Part shown: positions 25,737 to 35,821 of the stretch, piece by piece
Layout of the letters: each line of letters begins with the position of its first letter
Numbering within the stretch: the stretch's first letter is position 1
DNA from: Pokkaliibacter plantistimulans
Lineage (GTDB): Bacteria; Pseudomonadota; Gammaproteobacteria; Pseudomonadales; Balneatricaceae
DNA: 64,000 nucleotides
Direction: 5' to 3'
Assembly: GCF_003194385.1 (NCBI RefSeq)
Contig: NZ_LAPT01000077.1
Coordinates: forward strand, 1 to 64,000
The notes under the pieces: model-generated
Told to the model about the DNA's origin: nothing
Databases searched by the model: none
The model's input: the letters and a program-made list of their open reading frames with translations, nothing else
Program-made: the position numbers and the translations under genes

Positions 25737-26108
25737 TCAGCGAAAGACATCCAGATGCAAACTACTGGGCTGGCCTAGCCATGAGGCGTGTGCCGTGTGA
25801 TCCAGCAGATTGTCGCCAGTGACACCGTGCACCAGTACATCCAAACCCTGACGATGTTGCTCCAGCCACCGGATCACTTCTTCAAAATTGTGCTTATCGA
25901 AGGCCAGCTGGCAGCTCCACTGAGGGTGAGGGCCTACTAACTTCTGATGAATGCGCCCCACCTGTACTGCCAGCTCGGCACCCGCTTGCTGAACCAGTGC
26001 TGTTGCTTGCGCCAGTGAGCTGGAATCAAAGTAGACATGGGCATGGTAGTGGTCGAAGTCATTTCGCGGGCGAGGGATGACTTGCGCAGAGGTGGTTGAG
26101 GCGCTCAT
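25737..26108 (-). CDS. DOPA 4,5-dioxygenase family protein
   Basis: Small protein of 123 residues related to fungal DOPA 4,5-dioxygenase. The His-rich family pattern is present: DHYHAHVYFD near residue 20, VGPHPQWSCQLAF in the middle and LDVLVHGVTGDNLLDHTAHASWLG near the C-terminus. Bacterial members are mostly uncharacterised; ring-cleavage activity on a catechol substrate is inferred from family only. It is transcribed alone on the minus strand downstream of purD, separated from it by a terminator. Confidence 0.82.
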   Translation of the reverse strand: MSASTTSAQVIPRPRNDFDHYHAHVYFDSSSLAQATALVQQAGAELAVQVGRIHQKLVGPHPQWSCQLAFDKHNFEEVIRWLEQHRQGLDVLVHGVTGDNLLDHTAHASWLGQPSSLHLDVFR

Positions 26109-26225
26109 GGCTTGGAAGTTTCTTCATTTATGGCGTTGGGTAAGTATGGCTGTGAGAGGGGAGCAGACCAAGGCCAATGCAGGAAAGGCACTATTGCACA
26201 GCAATGAACTAATGGCAGAAATAGT

Positions 26226-26247
26226 AACGGCCGGAAGTCCGGCCGTT
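26226..26247 (-). terminator. Terminator of the purHD transcript
   Basis: Self-complementary arms AACGGCCGGA (26226-26235) and 26238-26247 lie 43 bases past the purD stop. The tail on the minus strand is ACTATTTCT. Confidence 0.65.
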
Positions 26248-26289
26248 CCCAGAGGTTGCAAACAGCGATAGCGTTCCTGAAAACGCCGG

Positions 26290-27576
26290 TTACTGCTGTT
26301 CTTCGCGGGCAATGGCACGCCAGGCAATATCAGTACGGAAGAACATGCCTTCCCAGCTGGTCTGGTGTACCAGCTCATAAGCACGTTGCTGAGCTTCCTT
26401 GACGCTGTTCCCCATGGCCGTCACACACAGTACCCGGCCACCGTTGGTGACAGGCTGACCATTTTCCAGTCGGGTACCCGCATGGAATATCTTGGTTCCC
26501 TCGGGCAGAGTTGCGGGCAGACTGATGACATCCCCCTTGGGATAAGAGCCGGGGTAACCTGCTGCGGCCAGGACCACACCAATGCTGGCCCGTTCGTCCC
26601 ACTCGGCATGGGTCTGATCCAGACGCTTATCCAGCGCGGCCTGACACAGTTCCAGCAGTGAGGATTGGAGGCGCAGCATGATGGGCTGGGTTTCTGGATC
26701 ACCGAAACGGCAATTGAATTCGATCACCTTGGGTGTGCCGTCGGCGGTAATCATCAGGCCCGCGTAGAGGAAGCCGGTGTATTCATTGCCTTCGGCGGCC
26801 ATGCCTCGCACGGTAGGAAGAATCACTTCGTTCATGGCGCGCTGGAAAACGACGTCGGTAACTACCGGGGCTGGGGAGTAAGCTCCCATGCCGCCTGTGT
26901 TGGGACCGGTATCACCATCACCGACACGTTTATGATCCTGGCTGGTGGCCATGGGCAGGACATGTTCGCCATCGACCATGACGATAAAGCTGGCTTCTTC
27001 ACCTTCGAGGAACTCTTCAATCACTACCCGGCAGCCTGCTTCACCAAAGGCGTTACCTGACAGCATATCGCGCACGGCTTCTTCGGCTTCAGCCAGCGTC
27101 ATGGCAACAATGACGCCTTTGCCTGCGGCCAGACCGTCGGCCTTGATAACAATGGGAGCACCTTTTTCACGCAGGTAAGCCAGCGCAGGCTCGACTTCGG
27201 TGAAGTTCTGGTATTCCGCAGTAGGAATCTGATGGCGGGCAAGGAAGTCTTTGGTAAAGGCTTTGGAGCCTTCCAGCTGCGCAGCCCCTTTGGTCGGGCC
27301 AAAGATGGGCAGATCACGTGAGCGGAACAAATCCACTACACCTGCTACCAACGGCGCTTCGGGACCAACAATCGTCAGATCGACATTATTCTGTGCAGCA
27401 AAATCTGCCAGTGCATCCAGTGCCAGCACGTCGATGGCGACGTTTTCTAGCTTGGCTTCGAGTGCTGTGCCCGCGTTTCCGGGGGCTACGAAGACTTTCT
27501 CTACCTGCGGATGCTGAGCTACCTGCCAGGCGAGGGCGTGTTCACGGCCACCGTTGCCAATTACGAGTACTTTCAT
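26290..27576 (-). CDS. purD: Phosphoribosylamine-glycine ligase
   Basis: Catalyses the ATP-dependent joining of glycine to phosphoribosylamine, the second step of purine synthesis. The 428-residue protein begins KVLVIGNGGREHALAW, the N-terminal GARS motif, and has the ATP-grasp segments PIVIKADGLAAGKGV and EFNCRFGDPETQ. It follows purH by 57 bases that contain a stem-loop. The purH-purD order is conserved in gammaproteobacteria. Confidence 0.96.
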   Translation of the reverse strand: MKVLVIGNGGREHALAWQVAQHPQVEKVFVAPGNAGTALEAKLENVAIDVLALDALADFAAQNNVDLTIVGPEAPLVAGVVDLFRSRDLPIFGPTKGAAQLEGSKAFTKDFLARHQIPTAEYQNFTEVEPALAYLREKGAPIVIKADGLAAGKGVIVAMTLAEAEEAVRDMLSGNAFGEAGCRVVIEEFLEGEEASFIVMVDGEHVLPMATSQDHKRVGDGDTGPNTGGMGAYSPAPVVTDVVFQRAMNEVILPTVRGMAAEGNEYTGFLYAGLMITADGTPKVIEFNCRFGDPETQPIMLRLQSSLLELCQAALDKRLDQTHAEWDERASIGVVLAAAGYPGSYPKGDVISLPATLPEGTKIFHAGTRLENGQPVTNGGRVLCVTAMGNSVKEAQQRAYELVHQTSWEGMFFRTDIAWRAIAREEQQ

Positions 27577-27600
27577 CTGTTTGCTCTCTTCAGCAAGACA

Positions 27601-27625
27601 GCGGGAGGCAGAGTCTGCCTCCCGC
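27601..27625 (-). terminator. Stem-loop between purH and purD
   Basis: A perfect GC-rich inverted repeat (27601-27612 with 27614-27625, effectively 10 bp plus a 5-nt loop) lies 9 bases past the purH stop and has no T-tract. It is more likely a message-stabilising or attenuating hairpin than a full stop. Confidence 0.45.
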
Positions 27626-27633
27626 AGGGTGGA

Positions 27634-29217
27634 TTAGTGACGGAAATGACGCATGCCGGTAAAGACCATGGCAATGCCATGCTCATTGGCTGCATCGATC
27701 ACTTCCTGATCACGCATTGAACCACCGGGCTGGATGACGGCAACGATGCCTGCTTTGGCTGCTGCATCAATACCATCGCGGAAGGGGAAGAAGGCATCGG
27801 AGGCCATCACTGAACCGGGAACGGTCAGACCTTCGTCTTCTGCCTTGATACCCGCGATACGGGCACTGTACACCCGGCTCATCTGTCCGGCGCCAATACC
27901 CACGGTCATGCCGTCTTTGGCGTAAACAATGGCATTGGACTTGACGTATTTGGCGACTTCCCAGGCGAATAGCAGGTCACGCATTTCCTGCTCGCTGGGC
28001 TGACGCTTGCTGACGACTTTCATATCTGCCAGTTCAACCATGCCCAGATCGCGATCCTGAAGCAGCAGACCGCCGTTGACTCGTTTGTAATCCAGCTCTG
28101 GCGCACGGTCACTGTCCCAGTCGCCACAGGCCAGCAGGCGCACGTTTTGCTTGGCTGCGACGATAGCGCGGGCTTCGCTGCTGACACTGGGAGCAATAAT
28201 CACTTCAACGAACTGACGGTCGATGATGGCCTGAGCGGTCTGGGCGTCCAGCTCACGGTTGAAGGCAATGATGCCACCAAAGGCAGAGGTCGGGTCGGTT
28301 TTGAAGGCGCGGTTGTAGGCATCCAGAAGGGTATCGCCAATGGCAACGCCACAGGGGTTGGCGTGCTTGACGATGACGCAGGCCGGATCCTTGAAGGGCT
28401 TGACGCATTCCAGAGCCGCATCGGTATCCGCCACGTTATTGTAGGAAAGTTCCTTGCCTTGCAACTGATTGGCGGTGGAGACACTGGCTTCCTGAATCAC
28501 TGGCTCAACGTAGAAAGCGGCACGCTGATGAGGGTTTTCCCCGTAGCGCATATCCTGCTTTTTCACCAGCTGAGTGGAGTAGGTGCGAGGGAAGTCGCTG
28601 ACCTGAGTACCCATTTCGTTACGCGCACCGAGGTAATTAGCAATCATGCCATCGTAGCGAGCGGTATGTTCAAATGCCTTGACGGCCAGATCATAACGCA
28701 GGGCCAGGGTCAGCTGATTGTCGTTGCTGTCCATATCGCTGAGGATGCGATCATAGTCGGCAACATCGGTGACGATAGCGACATGGGCATGGTTCTTGGC
28801 AGCTGCACGAACCATAGTGGGGCCACCGATATCGATGTTCTCGATAGCGTCTTCCCAGCTGCAGTCAGGACGGGCTACGGTCTGGGCGAAGGGGTAGAGG
28901 TTGACGACAACCATGTCGATGGGGGCAATGTTGTGTTCTGCCATCACTTCGTCATCCTGGCCACGGCGACCGAGGATACCGCCATGCACTTTAGGGTGCA
29001 GGGTCTTGACGCGACCATCCATCATTTCCGGGAAACCGGTATGGTCAGAAACTTCGGTCACTTCTACACCGGCCTGTTTCAGCAGCTTATAGGTGCCGCC
29101 TGTCGACAGCAGGGCGACGCCACGTGCCTGCAGGGCTTGGGCAAACGCCAACAGTCCGGTCTTGTCGGAGACGCTGAGAAGAGCGCGGCGAACAGGAGAA
29201 AGATGTTGGTCAGACAT
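27634..29217 (-). CDS. purH: Bifunctional AICAR formyltransferase / IMP cyclohydrolase
   Basis: Performs the last two steps of IMP synthesis. The product is 527 residues from ATG 29217 (E. coli 529). The alternative start at 29259 adds 14 residues that the family lacks. The N-terminal MGS-like cyclohydrolase domain begins [14 protein letters not shown]. The formyltransferase half contains [14 protein letters not shown] and [12 protein letters not shown], which carries the Lys and His of the active site. It is the first gene of purHD, 150 bp after the fis terminator. Confidence 0.96.
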   Translation of the reverse strand: MSDQHLSPVRRALLSVSDKTGLLAFAQALQARGVALLSTGGTYKLLKQAGVEVTEVSDHTGFPEMMDGRVKTLHPKVHGGILGRRGQDDEVMAEHNIAPIDMVVVNLYPFAQTVARPDCSWEDAIENIDIGGPTMVRAAAKNHAHVAIVTDVADYDRILSDMDSNDNQLTLALRYDLAVKAFEHTARYDGMIANYLGARNEMGTQVSDFPRTYSTQLVKKQDMRYGENPHQRAAFYVEPVIQEASVSTANQLQGKELSYNNVADTDAALECVKPFKDPACVIVKHANPCGVAIGDTLLDAYNRAFKTDPTSAFGGIIAFNRELDAQTAQAIIDRQFVEVIIAPSVSSEARAIVAAKQNVRLLACGDWDSDRAPELDYKRVNGGLLLQDRDLGMVELADMKVVSKRQPSEQEMRDLLFAWEVAKYVKSNAIVYAKDGMTVGIGAGQMSRVYSARIAGIKAEDEGLTVPGSVMASDAFFPFRDGIDAAAKAGIVAVIQPGGSMRDQEVIDAANEHGIAMVFTGMRHFRH

Positions 29218-29343
29218 GGTATGCAATCCAGATTCTAATGGGGCAGCAAGTAAAAGCATGGGGTGACTGGCTGGGCTGGCACTGCCCGGCAGTGGAACAA
29301 TCCACTATGTGCAGTCAAATTTGACCAAAAGGTCAAAAAGAAA

Positions 29344-29365
29344 AAAGGCGGACAATGCCGCCTTT
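29344..29365 (-). terminator. Rho-independent terminator after fis
   Basis: An 8-bp stem (29344-29351 with 29358-29365) is followed on the minus strand by TTTTTTCTTTTT. It ends the dusB-fis transcript. Confidence 0.82.
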
Positions 29366-29369
29366 CTAC

Positions 29370-29687
29370 TTACAGTAATCCGTACTGTTTGAGTTTCTTC
29401 CGCAGGGTGCCGCGGTTCAGGCCCAGAACCTGTGAGGCTTTGGTCTGATTGTCCTTGGTGTAGTGCATAACGGTCTCAAACAAGGGCTGTTCGATCTCCG
29501 CCAGCACCATCTCGTACACATCGCTTACGGGTTGGCCATCTAACTGTTTGAAGTAGTTATCCAGAGACCGTGCCACGGTATCACGCAGGGTCTGGGCAGT
29601 TTCCTGAGGAACCACTGCTGTATGCACCTTGGTGGGCGATTCATTGAGCGTGTCTTGGGTATTCAGTTTAGTCAGTGCCATATTCAT
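29370..29687 (-). CDS. fis: DNA-binding protein Fis
   Basis: Nucleoid-associated dimer that bends DNA and modulates rRNA, tRNA and recombination sites. The product has 105 residues (E. coli 98). The C-terminal helix-turn-helix reads [20 protein letters not shown] and is preceded by [18 protein letters not shown], which matches the family. The start codon directly follows the dusB stop (TAA-ATG); a second ATG two codons later is possible. The dusB-fis operon is the usual gammaproteobacterial arrangement. Confidence 0.95.
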   Translation of the reverse strand: MNMALTKLNTQDTLNESPTKVHTAVVPQETAQTLRDTVARSLDNYFKQLDGQPVSDVYEMVLAEIEQPLFETVMHYTKDNQTKASQVLGLNRGTLRKKLKQYGLL

Positions 29688-30677
29688 TTAAGCCGCTACC
29701 TCGTTATCGGCATCTCGCTCACTAAAGAAGTGCTCGAGCGCCTCTATTTGCGCTTCGGAGGTTTCTATCTGATTAAAAAAACGTCGAAATTCGTTACCGC
29801 CTGGCTGAGCTGCCAGGTACCAGCCAACATGTTTTCGCGCTACACGCGTTCCAAGCACGTCACCGTAAAAGGTGTGTAGCCCTCGCAGGTGCTCAAGTAA
29901 GATCGAGTGCAACTCTGCGAGTCGGGGTGCTGGTAGTGCCTTCCCAGCACGAAGAAAGTGATCAATCTCGCGAAAGATCCAGGGCCGTCCTTGCGCTGCC
30001 CGGCCAATCATCACCGCATCGGCTCCGGTATGCTGGAGCACCTCACGGGCTTTGGTCGGGCTGTCGATATCGCCATTGGCAAATACCGGAATACGGACAC
30101 TCTGCTTGATCGCCGCAATGGTGTCGTACTCGGCATGCCCGGTAAATTTGTCCTCACGTGTCCGGCCGTGCACCGCCAGAGCCTGGATACCCAGGTCTTC
30201 AGCCAGTCTGGCAATGGTCATGCCATTGCGCAGCTCCTGACTCCAGCCAGTGCGGATCTTCAACGTCACAGGAACGTCAACGGCAGCGACTACGGTCTGC
30301 AGAATCTCGGCAACCAGCCTTTCATCTTTCAGTAGTGCCGAACCTGCCGCCTTGTTACATACCTTCTTGGCCGGGCAACCCATATTCAGATCAATGATCT
30401 GGGCACCCTGTTCCACGCTCAGGCGGGCGGCATTAGCCATACTTTCAGGGTCACCACCTGCAATCTGCACGGAGCGAGGTGCTGGTTCATCAAGATGAAT
30501 CATACGCAGCTGCGACTTGCGCGAATGCCAGAGGTGATGATTGGCCGTCAACATTTCAGAAACCACCAAACCCGCGCCCATACGCTTGCACAAAGTCCGG
30601 AACGGTAGATCGGTAACCCCTGCCATGGGGGCCAGGATGACCCGGCTATCAATGGTATAGGGACCAATTCTGAACAC
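29688..30677 (-). CDS. dusB: tRNA-dihydrouridine synthase B
   Basis: FMN enzyme reducing a specific uridine of tRNA to dihydrouridine. The 329-residue TIM-barrel protein has ILAPMAGVTDLPFR near the N-terminus, the catalytic Cys in DLNMGCPAKKVCNKAAGSAL, and GADAVMIGRAAQGRPWIF at the FMN phosphate site. It begins with GTG at 30677, preceded by GGGAAAAATAC. It forms an operon with fis, and 87 bp separate it from the DUF3426 gene upstream. Confidence 0.95.
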   Translation of the reverse strand: MFRIGPYTIDSRVILAPMAGVTDLPFRTLCKRMGAGLVVSEMLTANHHLWHSRKSQLRMIHLDEPAPRSVQIAGGDPESMANAARLSVEQGAQIIDLNMGCPAKKVCNKAAGSALLKDERLVAEILQTVVAAVDVPVTLKIRTGWSQELRNGMTIARLAEDLGIQALAVHGRTREDKFTGHAEYDTIAAIKQSVRIPVFANGDIDSPTKAREVLQHTGADAVMIGRAAQGRPWIFREIDHFLRAGKALPAPRLAELHSILLEHLRGLHTFYGDVLGTRVARKHVGWYLAAQPGGNEFRRFFNQIETSEAQIEALEHFFSERDADNEVAA

Positions 30678-30764
30678 GTATTTTTCCCGGATAGATAAGG
30701 CTGGCTAAGCGCCTGAAAACCCCAAAAAATGAGGGTCAGGTGGGCAGTTTCTGAACAAGGGGGG

Positions 30765-31868
30765 CTATTCTACTCTTTCAGGCTTGGGTGGGAAAGAGGG
30801 AATTCGGGCGTCTGCCGCATAGAGGTGCAGGGCATATCCGACCGAGGGGGCACCCGGATCCTGCAGGGTAAAGCTGATGTTGACCGGCGTGTTGACGGGC
30901 ATTTCCTTGGCGTCTTCCAGATCGCCACCCAAATAGTCAGTGGAGGTGATATAACGCTGTGCGCGTGGGTGTCCCTGCAGATCATAAAATACCAGTCCGA
31001 GTACTGGGTAGGGCTGGGTATAACTCGCCTGATTAAGCAGCGTCAGATTGACCTGCAACAGATTACTGTATTCCTGATGGTCGCGAATGGATAAGGCTGT
31101 GCTGCTGATCTTGTCGACATCACTGCGAGGGTGCAACTGGCAGGGAAGTGAGCTACAGCTCCATTGAATAAAAGCCCCAAGGGGGGGCTGCCAGGCCAGC
31201 TGCTGACGCTGCCACCAGATCCATTGCAGAGGGAGTGCCAGCAGCAATAGCAGGGTCCAGGCCAGCAGGCCGTTACTCAGTTTGGGCACGGGTTCATGCC
31301 AGTGCAGATGTTCCTCGTCATGCAGATTTTCCAGCGCCTGCAGGGGGCTCAGCGTCAGCACATCACTGTCTGGTCTCGAGCTTTGAGTATTGTTCGGTGC
31401 AGGAATGCCTGAACTGACCTTTGCCGCTGCGTGCGAAGCAGTCTCAGCCATGTTCTGGCGCCGCGTCGGCGCTGGTTTGCTGTTAGCCGGTATCGCCGTT
31501 GGGTGCGCGGGTGCTGCAGGCTGTGCCTGTGCTGGTGCGGGTCGCTTGTCATCGTGCACAGGTGTCGACTGTGCTGATGCTTGCGGCGAGGGTGTGGCTG
31601 CAGCGTCAGGTTCTCTGGATTTGGGGGCCACCACAACGTGATGCAGACTGGGTCGATCTGCTGATGGCCTGATGGGAGGACGGCTATTGGCCTGGGGCGT
31701 GGCGCTGGCCGGTTCTGGCTGGCTGCTCAGCATATGCTGAGCAGCCATGAATACATGATGGCAGACGCCGCAACGGACTCTCCCCCCGGCCTGCTGCAGT
31801 TGCCGTTGTTCCAGTTTAAAGGCGGTCTGGCACGCCGGGCAGCGGGTAATCAGGTGGGAGAGTGGCAT
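30765..31868 (-). CDS. DUF3426 zinc-ribbon membrane protein
   Basis: 367-residue protein. An N-terminal zinc ribbon has cysteines at 10, 13, 33 and 36 (CPAC and CGVC), as in the MJ0042/zinc-ribbon_5 family. A long Ala/Pro/Gln-rich linker follows to about residue 215, then a single membrane helix (LLAWTLLLLLALPLQWIWW), then the C-terminal DUF3426 domain, which should be periplasmic. I start at ATG 31868, one base after the prmA stop; the longer frame to 31910 lies inside prmA. Function is unknown. The prmA-DUF3426-dusB-fis order is conserved in relatives, but no role follows from it. Confidence 0.85.
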   Translation of the reverse strand: MPLSHLITRCPACQTAFKLEQRQLQQAGGRVRCGVCHHVFMAAQHMLSSQPEPASATPQANSRPPIRPSADRPSLHHVVVAPKSREPDAAATPSPQASAQSTPVHDDKRPAPAQAQPAAPAHPTAIPANSKPAPTRRQNMAETASHAAAKVSSGIPAPNNTQSSRPDSDVLTLSPLQALENLHDEEHLHWHEPVPKLSNGLLAWTLLLLLALPLQWIWWQRQQLAWQPPLGAFIQWSCSSLPCQLHPRSDVDKISSTALSIRDHQEYSNLLQVNLTLLNQASYTQPYPVLGLVFYDLQGHPRAQRYITSTDYLGGDLEDAKEMPVNTPVNISFTLQDPGAPSVGYALHLYAADARIPSFPPKPERVE

Positions 31869-31869
31869 C

Positions 31870-32763
31870 TCAGAAGCGTATTCCTTCCAGGCGACCCCAG
31901 TCTTCCACAATCACTGGGGGCGACATTGTGTAATAGGGCTGGTAGGCAGCACTGACCTCTTCTGCCTGATGAGAAAGAATGCCTGACAGCACGATCTTTC
32001 CTTCAACATGACACAAGGCGGCCAGGGTGGGCGCAAGGCTGACCAGCGGACCTGCGAGAATATTAGCTACCACAACATCAGCCTGCAATTCCGGCATCTG
32101 CTCGGGGTACAGTGTCATCAGTCTGGAGGAGTGAATGCCATTGCGCTGGGCGTTGTCGCGAGTAGCTTCCAGTGCCTGTGGATCAATGTCCACGGCATAG
32201 ACCATGCGCGCTCCCAGTAGTAGTGCAGCGATGCCGAGTATGCCTGAACCGCAGCCATAATCGATCACTACCTTGTCTTTCAGGTCCTGAGCTGCGAGCC
32301 AGCGCAGGCACAAGGCTGTGGTGGGGTGGCTGCCGGTACCAAAAGCCAGGCCAGGATCGAGAATCAGGTTGGCTGCTTCGGGATCAGGTGTGGGCTTCCA
32401 GCTTGGGCATACCCAGAAATGCTCGCCAAACTGAATGGGCTCAAAGTGCTCCATCCATGCACGTTCCCAATCTTTGTCTTCCAGAATTTCTACTTTGTGT
32501 GCAGGGAATGTCTGGCCAGGGTGGCCTGCCAGGTAGTGTAGCTGCAGGGTAGTGAGCGCTTCTTCGATATCCGTATCGGCAGTGAACAGGCCAGTCAGTG
32601 TGGTATTGCTCCACAGTGGAGTGGATCCTAGTTCGGGCTCATAGATAGGTTGGTCCTCATTATCCTGAAAGGTGACTGATACGGCACCAACGGCCAGTAG
32701 CAAATCTTCCAGTTCTTCCGCTTGCTCAGGTTTGATTTCCAGACGAATCTGAAGCCAGGACAT
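31870..32763 (-). CDS. prmA: Ribosomal protein L11 methyltransferase
   Basis: SAM-dependent enzyme that trimethylates ribosomal protein L11. The 297-residue protein has the SAM-binding motif [20 protein letters not shown] followed by [18 protein letters not shown], and the N-terminal substrate-recognition domain begins [15 protein letters not shown] lies 7 bases before the ATG. A terminator belonging to accC lies just upstream, so prmA and the DUF3426 gene probably have their own promoter or rely on read-through. Confidence 0.96.
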   Translation of the reverse strand: MSWLQIRLEIKPEQAEELEDLLLAVGAVSVTFQDNEDQPIYEPELGSTPLWSNTTLTGLFTADTDIEEALTTLQLHYLAGHPGQTFPAHKVEILEDKDWERAWMEHFEPIQFGEHFWVCPSWKPTPDPEAANLILDPGLAFGTGSHPTTALCLRWLAAQDLKDKVVIDYGCGSGILGIAALLLGARMVYAVDIDPQALEATRDNAQRNGIHSSRLMTLYPEQMPELQADVVVANILAGPLVSLAPTLAALCHVEGKIVLSGILSHQAEEVSAAYQPYYTMSPPVIVEDWGRLEGIRF

Positions 32764-32788
32764 GATTAGTCTCCTGTAAAAAGAAAAA

Positions 32789-32818
32789 GCCTCTTTGCCA
32801 CCGCAGTAGCAAAGAGGC
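32789..32818 (-). terminator. Rho-independent terminator after accC
   Basis: A perfect 10-bp stem (32789-32798 with 32809-32818) is followed on the minus strand by TTTTTCTTTTT. It separates aroQ-accB-accC from prmA. Confidence 0.85.
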
Positions 32819-32883
32819 GGGAGGCTGGACTGCGCAGCATCAGCATGATGCCAACAGGCCAGGGGCTCCAGGAAATACCGGAA

Positions 32884-34230
32884 TCAGTGTTCTGAGCCCA
32901 GCTTCTTCTCTAGGTAGTGAATATTGACACCGCCTTTGGCGAACTGGCTGTCACGGACCAGATCCTTGTGTAGCGGGATGTTGGTCTTGATGCCGTCAAC
33001 AACCATCTCATCCAGTGCAACTCGCATACGTGCCAGGGCGGTTTCACGGTTGTCACCGTGAGTGATCAACTTGGCAATCAGCGAATCGTAATAGGGTGGG
33101 ACGGAGTAGCCACTGTACAGGTGAGAGTCGACACGCACACCGAAACCGCCAGCAGCATGGTAGGTTTTTACCAGACCGGGGCAGGGCATGAAGGTGCGTG
33201 GATCTTCTGCGTTGACGCGGCACTCAAAGGCATGACCCTTGATCTTTACTTCTTCCTGACGGAACGACAAGGGCATGCCGGAGGCAATGCGCAATTGTTC
33301 CTTGACGATGTCGATGCCAGTGATCATCTCGGTAACGGGATGCTCAACCTGAACACGTGTGTTCATCTCGATGAAGTAGTAGTTGCCATCTTCGTAGAGA
33401 AACTCGAAGGTGCCCGCGCCGCGATAACCGATGGTGATACAGGCATCCACACAGGACTGCAGCACAGCCTGACGTGCGGTTTCATCTACCAGTGGTGCAG
33501 GAGCTTCCTCCAGCACTTTCTGGTGACGACGCTGCAAGGAGCAGTCACGGTCATACAGATGAATGGCGTTGCCCTGGCCGTCAGCCAGTACCTGCACTTC
33601 AATATGACGTGGGTTCTCGAGGAACTTCTCCATATACACGGTGCTGTCGCCGAAAGCCGCCTTGGCTTCGGTCTGGGTTACGCTGACTGAACTCAGCAGA
33701 TCGGCTTCGGCGTGCACCACGCGCATACCGCGACCACCACCGCCTGCTGCCGCCTTGATGATGACAGGGTAGCCAATTTCGAGAGCAATCTTTTTCACTT
33801 GCTCAGCGTCGTCTGGCAGAGGGCCATTGGAGCCGGGAACGGTGGGGACACCAGCTTCTTTCATGGCTTTGATGGCCGAAACCTTGTCACCCATCAGACG
33901 GATGACACTGGCGGTTGGGCCGATAAAGACAAAACCGCTTTTCTCTACCATTTCGGCGAAGTTAGCGTTTTCAGCCAGAAAGCCGTAACCGGGGTGAATG
34001 CCGGAGGCATCGGTAATTTCCGCCGCCGCAATCAGGCGAGGAATATTCAGATAGCTTTCCGTTGATGAGTTCGGGCCAATGCAAACGGCTTCGTCTGCCA
34101 GACGAACGTGTTTCAGATCACGGTCGGCTTTGGAATGGACAGCTACTGTCTTGATGCCCAGCTCTTTACAGGCTCGCAAAATGCGCAACGCGATTTCGCC
34201 GCGGTTCGCAATCAGGACTTTTTCCAGCAT
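32884..34230 (-). CDS. accC: Acetyl-CoA carboxylase, biotin carboxylase subunit
   Basis: Carboxylates biotin on AccB with ATP and bicarbonate, the first half-reaction of fatty-acid synthesis. The 448-residue protein begins [20 protein letters not shown], has the ATP-grasp glycine loop [13 protein letters not shown], the segment [19 protein letters not shown], and the active-site [14 protein letters not shown]. It lies 27 bases after accB. Confidence 0.97.
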   Translation of the reverse strand: MLEKVLIANRGEIALRILRACKELGIKTVAVHSKADRDLKHVRLADEAVCIGPNSSTESYLNIPRLIAAAEITDASGIHPGYGFLAENANFAEMVEKSGFVFIGPTASVIRLMGDKVSAIKAMKEAGVPTVPGSNGPLPDDAEQVKKIALEIGYPVIIKAAAGGGGRGMRVVHAEADLLSSVSVTQTEAKAAFGDSTVYMEKFLENPRHIEVQVLADGQGNAIHLYDRDCSLQRRHQKVLEEAPAPLVDETARQAVLQSCVDACITIGYRGAGTFEFLYEDGNYYFIEMNTRVQVEHPVTEMITGIDIVKEQLRIASGMPLSFRQEEVKIKGHAFECRVNAEDPRTFMPCPGLVKTYHAAGGFGVRVDSHLYSGYSVPPYYDSLIAKLITHGDNRETALARMRVALDEMVVDGIKTNIPLHKDLVRDSQFAKGGVNIHYLEKKLGSEH

Positions 34231-34257
34231 GAGCGTTTCCTTTAGCGGTAGCGTGTA

Positions 34258-34731
34258 TTAAGCAATAACGAACAGGGGCTGATCGAACTCAAGTGGCTGG
34301 CCATCTTCCACCAGAATTTCCACAATGGTGCCGGCCTTGTCTGCTTCGATGTGGTTCATCATCTTCATGGCTTCGATAATGCAGATCTTGTCGCCAGCAT
34401 TGACGCTGGAGCCCACTTCCACGAATGCCTTGGTGCCTGGCGCTGGTGAGCGATAGAAGGTGCCTACCATTGGGGAGGTCACAATGTGACCCGCGGCGAT
34501 TGCCTTGCCGGCTTCAACAGGTGCTGCAACAGGTGCAGGTGCGGCAGCCTGGACTGGCGCGGCCTGCACAGGCATTGGCGCGGGCGCGTAGGCAGGAGCA
34601 TAGGCTGCGGCAGGTACTACATTGGAGACACGGCTGATGCGTACCGACTCCTCGCCTTCTTTAATCTCGATCTCGTTGATATCGGATTCTTCCAGCAGTT
34701 CGATAAGCTTTTTTACTTTACGGATATCCAT
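34258..34731 (-). CDS. accB: Acetyl-CoA carboxylase, biotin carboxyl carrier protein
   Basis: Biotinylated carrier of acetyl-CoA carboxylase. I use ATG 34731 (157 residues), which gives [15 protein letters not shown] as in E. coli; an ATG at 34746 adds five residues and has no ribosome binding site. An Ala/Pro-rich hinge spans about residues 40-75. The C-terminal biotinyl domain carries [13 protein letters not shown], with K123 as the biotin attachment site. It lies between aroQ and accC in one operon. Confidence 0.96.
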   Translation of the reverse strand: MDIRKVKKLIELLEESDINEIEIKEGEESVRISRVSNVVPAAAYAPAYAPAPMPVQAAPVQAAAPAPVAAPVEAGKAIAAGHIVTSPMVGTFYRSPAPGTKAFVEVGSSVNAGDKICIIEAMKMMNHIEADKAGTIVEILVEDGQPLEFDQPLFVIA

Positions 34732-34756
34732 GAGCATCTTTCTCATTCAGGGAACG

Positions 34757-35200
34757 TTAGTCCCGCTCCAGCATTGACAGTGCAGCTTGCAGGGCGAGGG
34801 AGTAACCTTGAGCACCCAGTCCGCAGATCACCCCGACCGCCACATCGGAAAAATAGGAATGATGACGGAAGGGTTCACGTTTATGCACGTTGGACAGGTG
34901 AACCTCGATAAAGGGAATCGCAACGCCACTCAGGGCGTCTCGGATGGCAACACTGGTGTGGGTGAAAGCCGCCGGATTGATCAGAACAAAGTCGACCTTT
35001 TCCGTGCGTGCCTGGTGAATACGCTCTACCAGCAGGTGTTCAGCATTGCTCTGAAAAAAGTCCAGGCTGTGGCCGCTGGCTGTGGCCTGGGCTTCGAGCA
35101 TGGCTTGGATATCGGCCAGCGTGGTGTAACCGTAGACCTCCGGCTCACGTGTGCCGAGAAGATTAAGGTTGGGACCGTTGAGGACCAGAATCTTTGCCAT
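34757..35200 (-). CDS. aroQ: 3-dehydroquinate dehydratase, type II
   Basis: Dehydrates 3-dehydroquinate to 3-dehydroshikimate in aromatic amino acid synthesis. From ATG 35200 the product has 147 residues, the standard length. [17 protein letters not shown] is the N-terminal signature, with the active-site Tyr in EVYGYTTL, the substrate-binding [15 protein letters not shown], and [18 protein letters not shown] start at 35224 is possible and has a GGTGAT-like binding site. First gene of aroQ-accB-accC. Confidence 0.95.
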   Translation of the reverse strand: MAKILVLNGPNLNLLGTREPEVYGYTTLADIQAMLEAQATASGHSLDFFQSNAEHLLVERIHQARTEKVDFVLINPAAFTHTSVAIRDALSGVAIPFIEVHLSNVHKREPFRHHSYFSDVAVGVICGLGAQGYSLALQAALSMLERD

Positions 35201-35821
35201 AAATTCGCCGTTCCTGACATGCATTAGAACATCACCTGCACCTGACGGGGAGACTGTGGGTCTTCAATCAGGCAGAGACGTTTGCCAGCATTGCTGATAT
35301 TAGTTAATGAGCTGCACCAGATATTGCTACTGCAACCTCCTGGAGCCGGGGCTTCCGAGGTTGCGTCACACCGTTGGCCTAGGCCGATGCGAATTGGCGG
35401 ACTAGTTTGCCGAAAATTATCTTTATAGTCTAGTTACGCCTAATTTCACTTCAATGTTTGGCTGTTTCCTTGCAAGTTTCTTATTATTTTCCCCACGAAG
35501 CGAGGTTGGAACTGAGCAGAAGGGCTGTATTCTTGGAAACTCTGAAACAGTATTTTGGCGCGGATGGCTATATCAGTCCGGGTGATGGCAGACGTGTAAG
35601 TCTGTCGCGCAGGGGTGTGCAGTCAGCTGCAGTGTTCTATAGTTGCTGTGCCTATATTTAAGCTTTCCCTCATTTCAAGGCGGTTGTGCGCCTGTGTATG
35701 GGGTAAGGTTGCTGATCAATGCTGAGTCAGCCAGTTAGTCTAATCTAAGAGCAGCGTGTAATGACGGATAGCGAGATCAAAATGGTCGAGGATGGAAAGA
35801 GGGGAGCAACAGGAGGAACCC
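35201..35821. other. Gene-free region between aroQ and the LapD-like gene
   Basis: This 621-bp divergent spacer must hold both promoters. The palindrome GGCCTAGGCC lies at 35376-35385. A foldable segment spans 35558-35610: GCGCG (35558-35562) can pair with CGCGC (35606-35610), enclosing a CAGAC/GTCTG hairpin (35589-35604). A 67-codon TTG-start frame (35458-35661) has no ribosome binding site or family likeness. Confidence 0.45.

Noticed and set aside
28147-29238. 363-codon frame antisense to purH
   Set aside because: Exactly overlaps a well-supported purH; long antisense frames are common with this codon usage.
35558-35610. c-di-GMP (GEMM-I) riboswitch in front of the LapD-like gene
   Set aside because: The conserved GEMM core bases are absent; only a generic fold is visible.
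35458-35661. 67-codon plus-strand frame upstream of the LapD-like gene
   Set aside because: TTG start, no ribosome binding site, overlaps the foldable segment, and its composition does not look like a protein.
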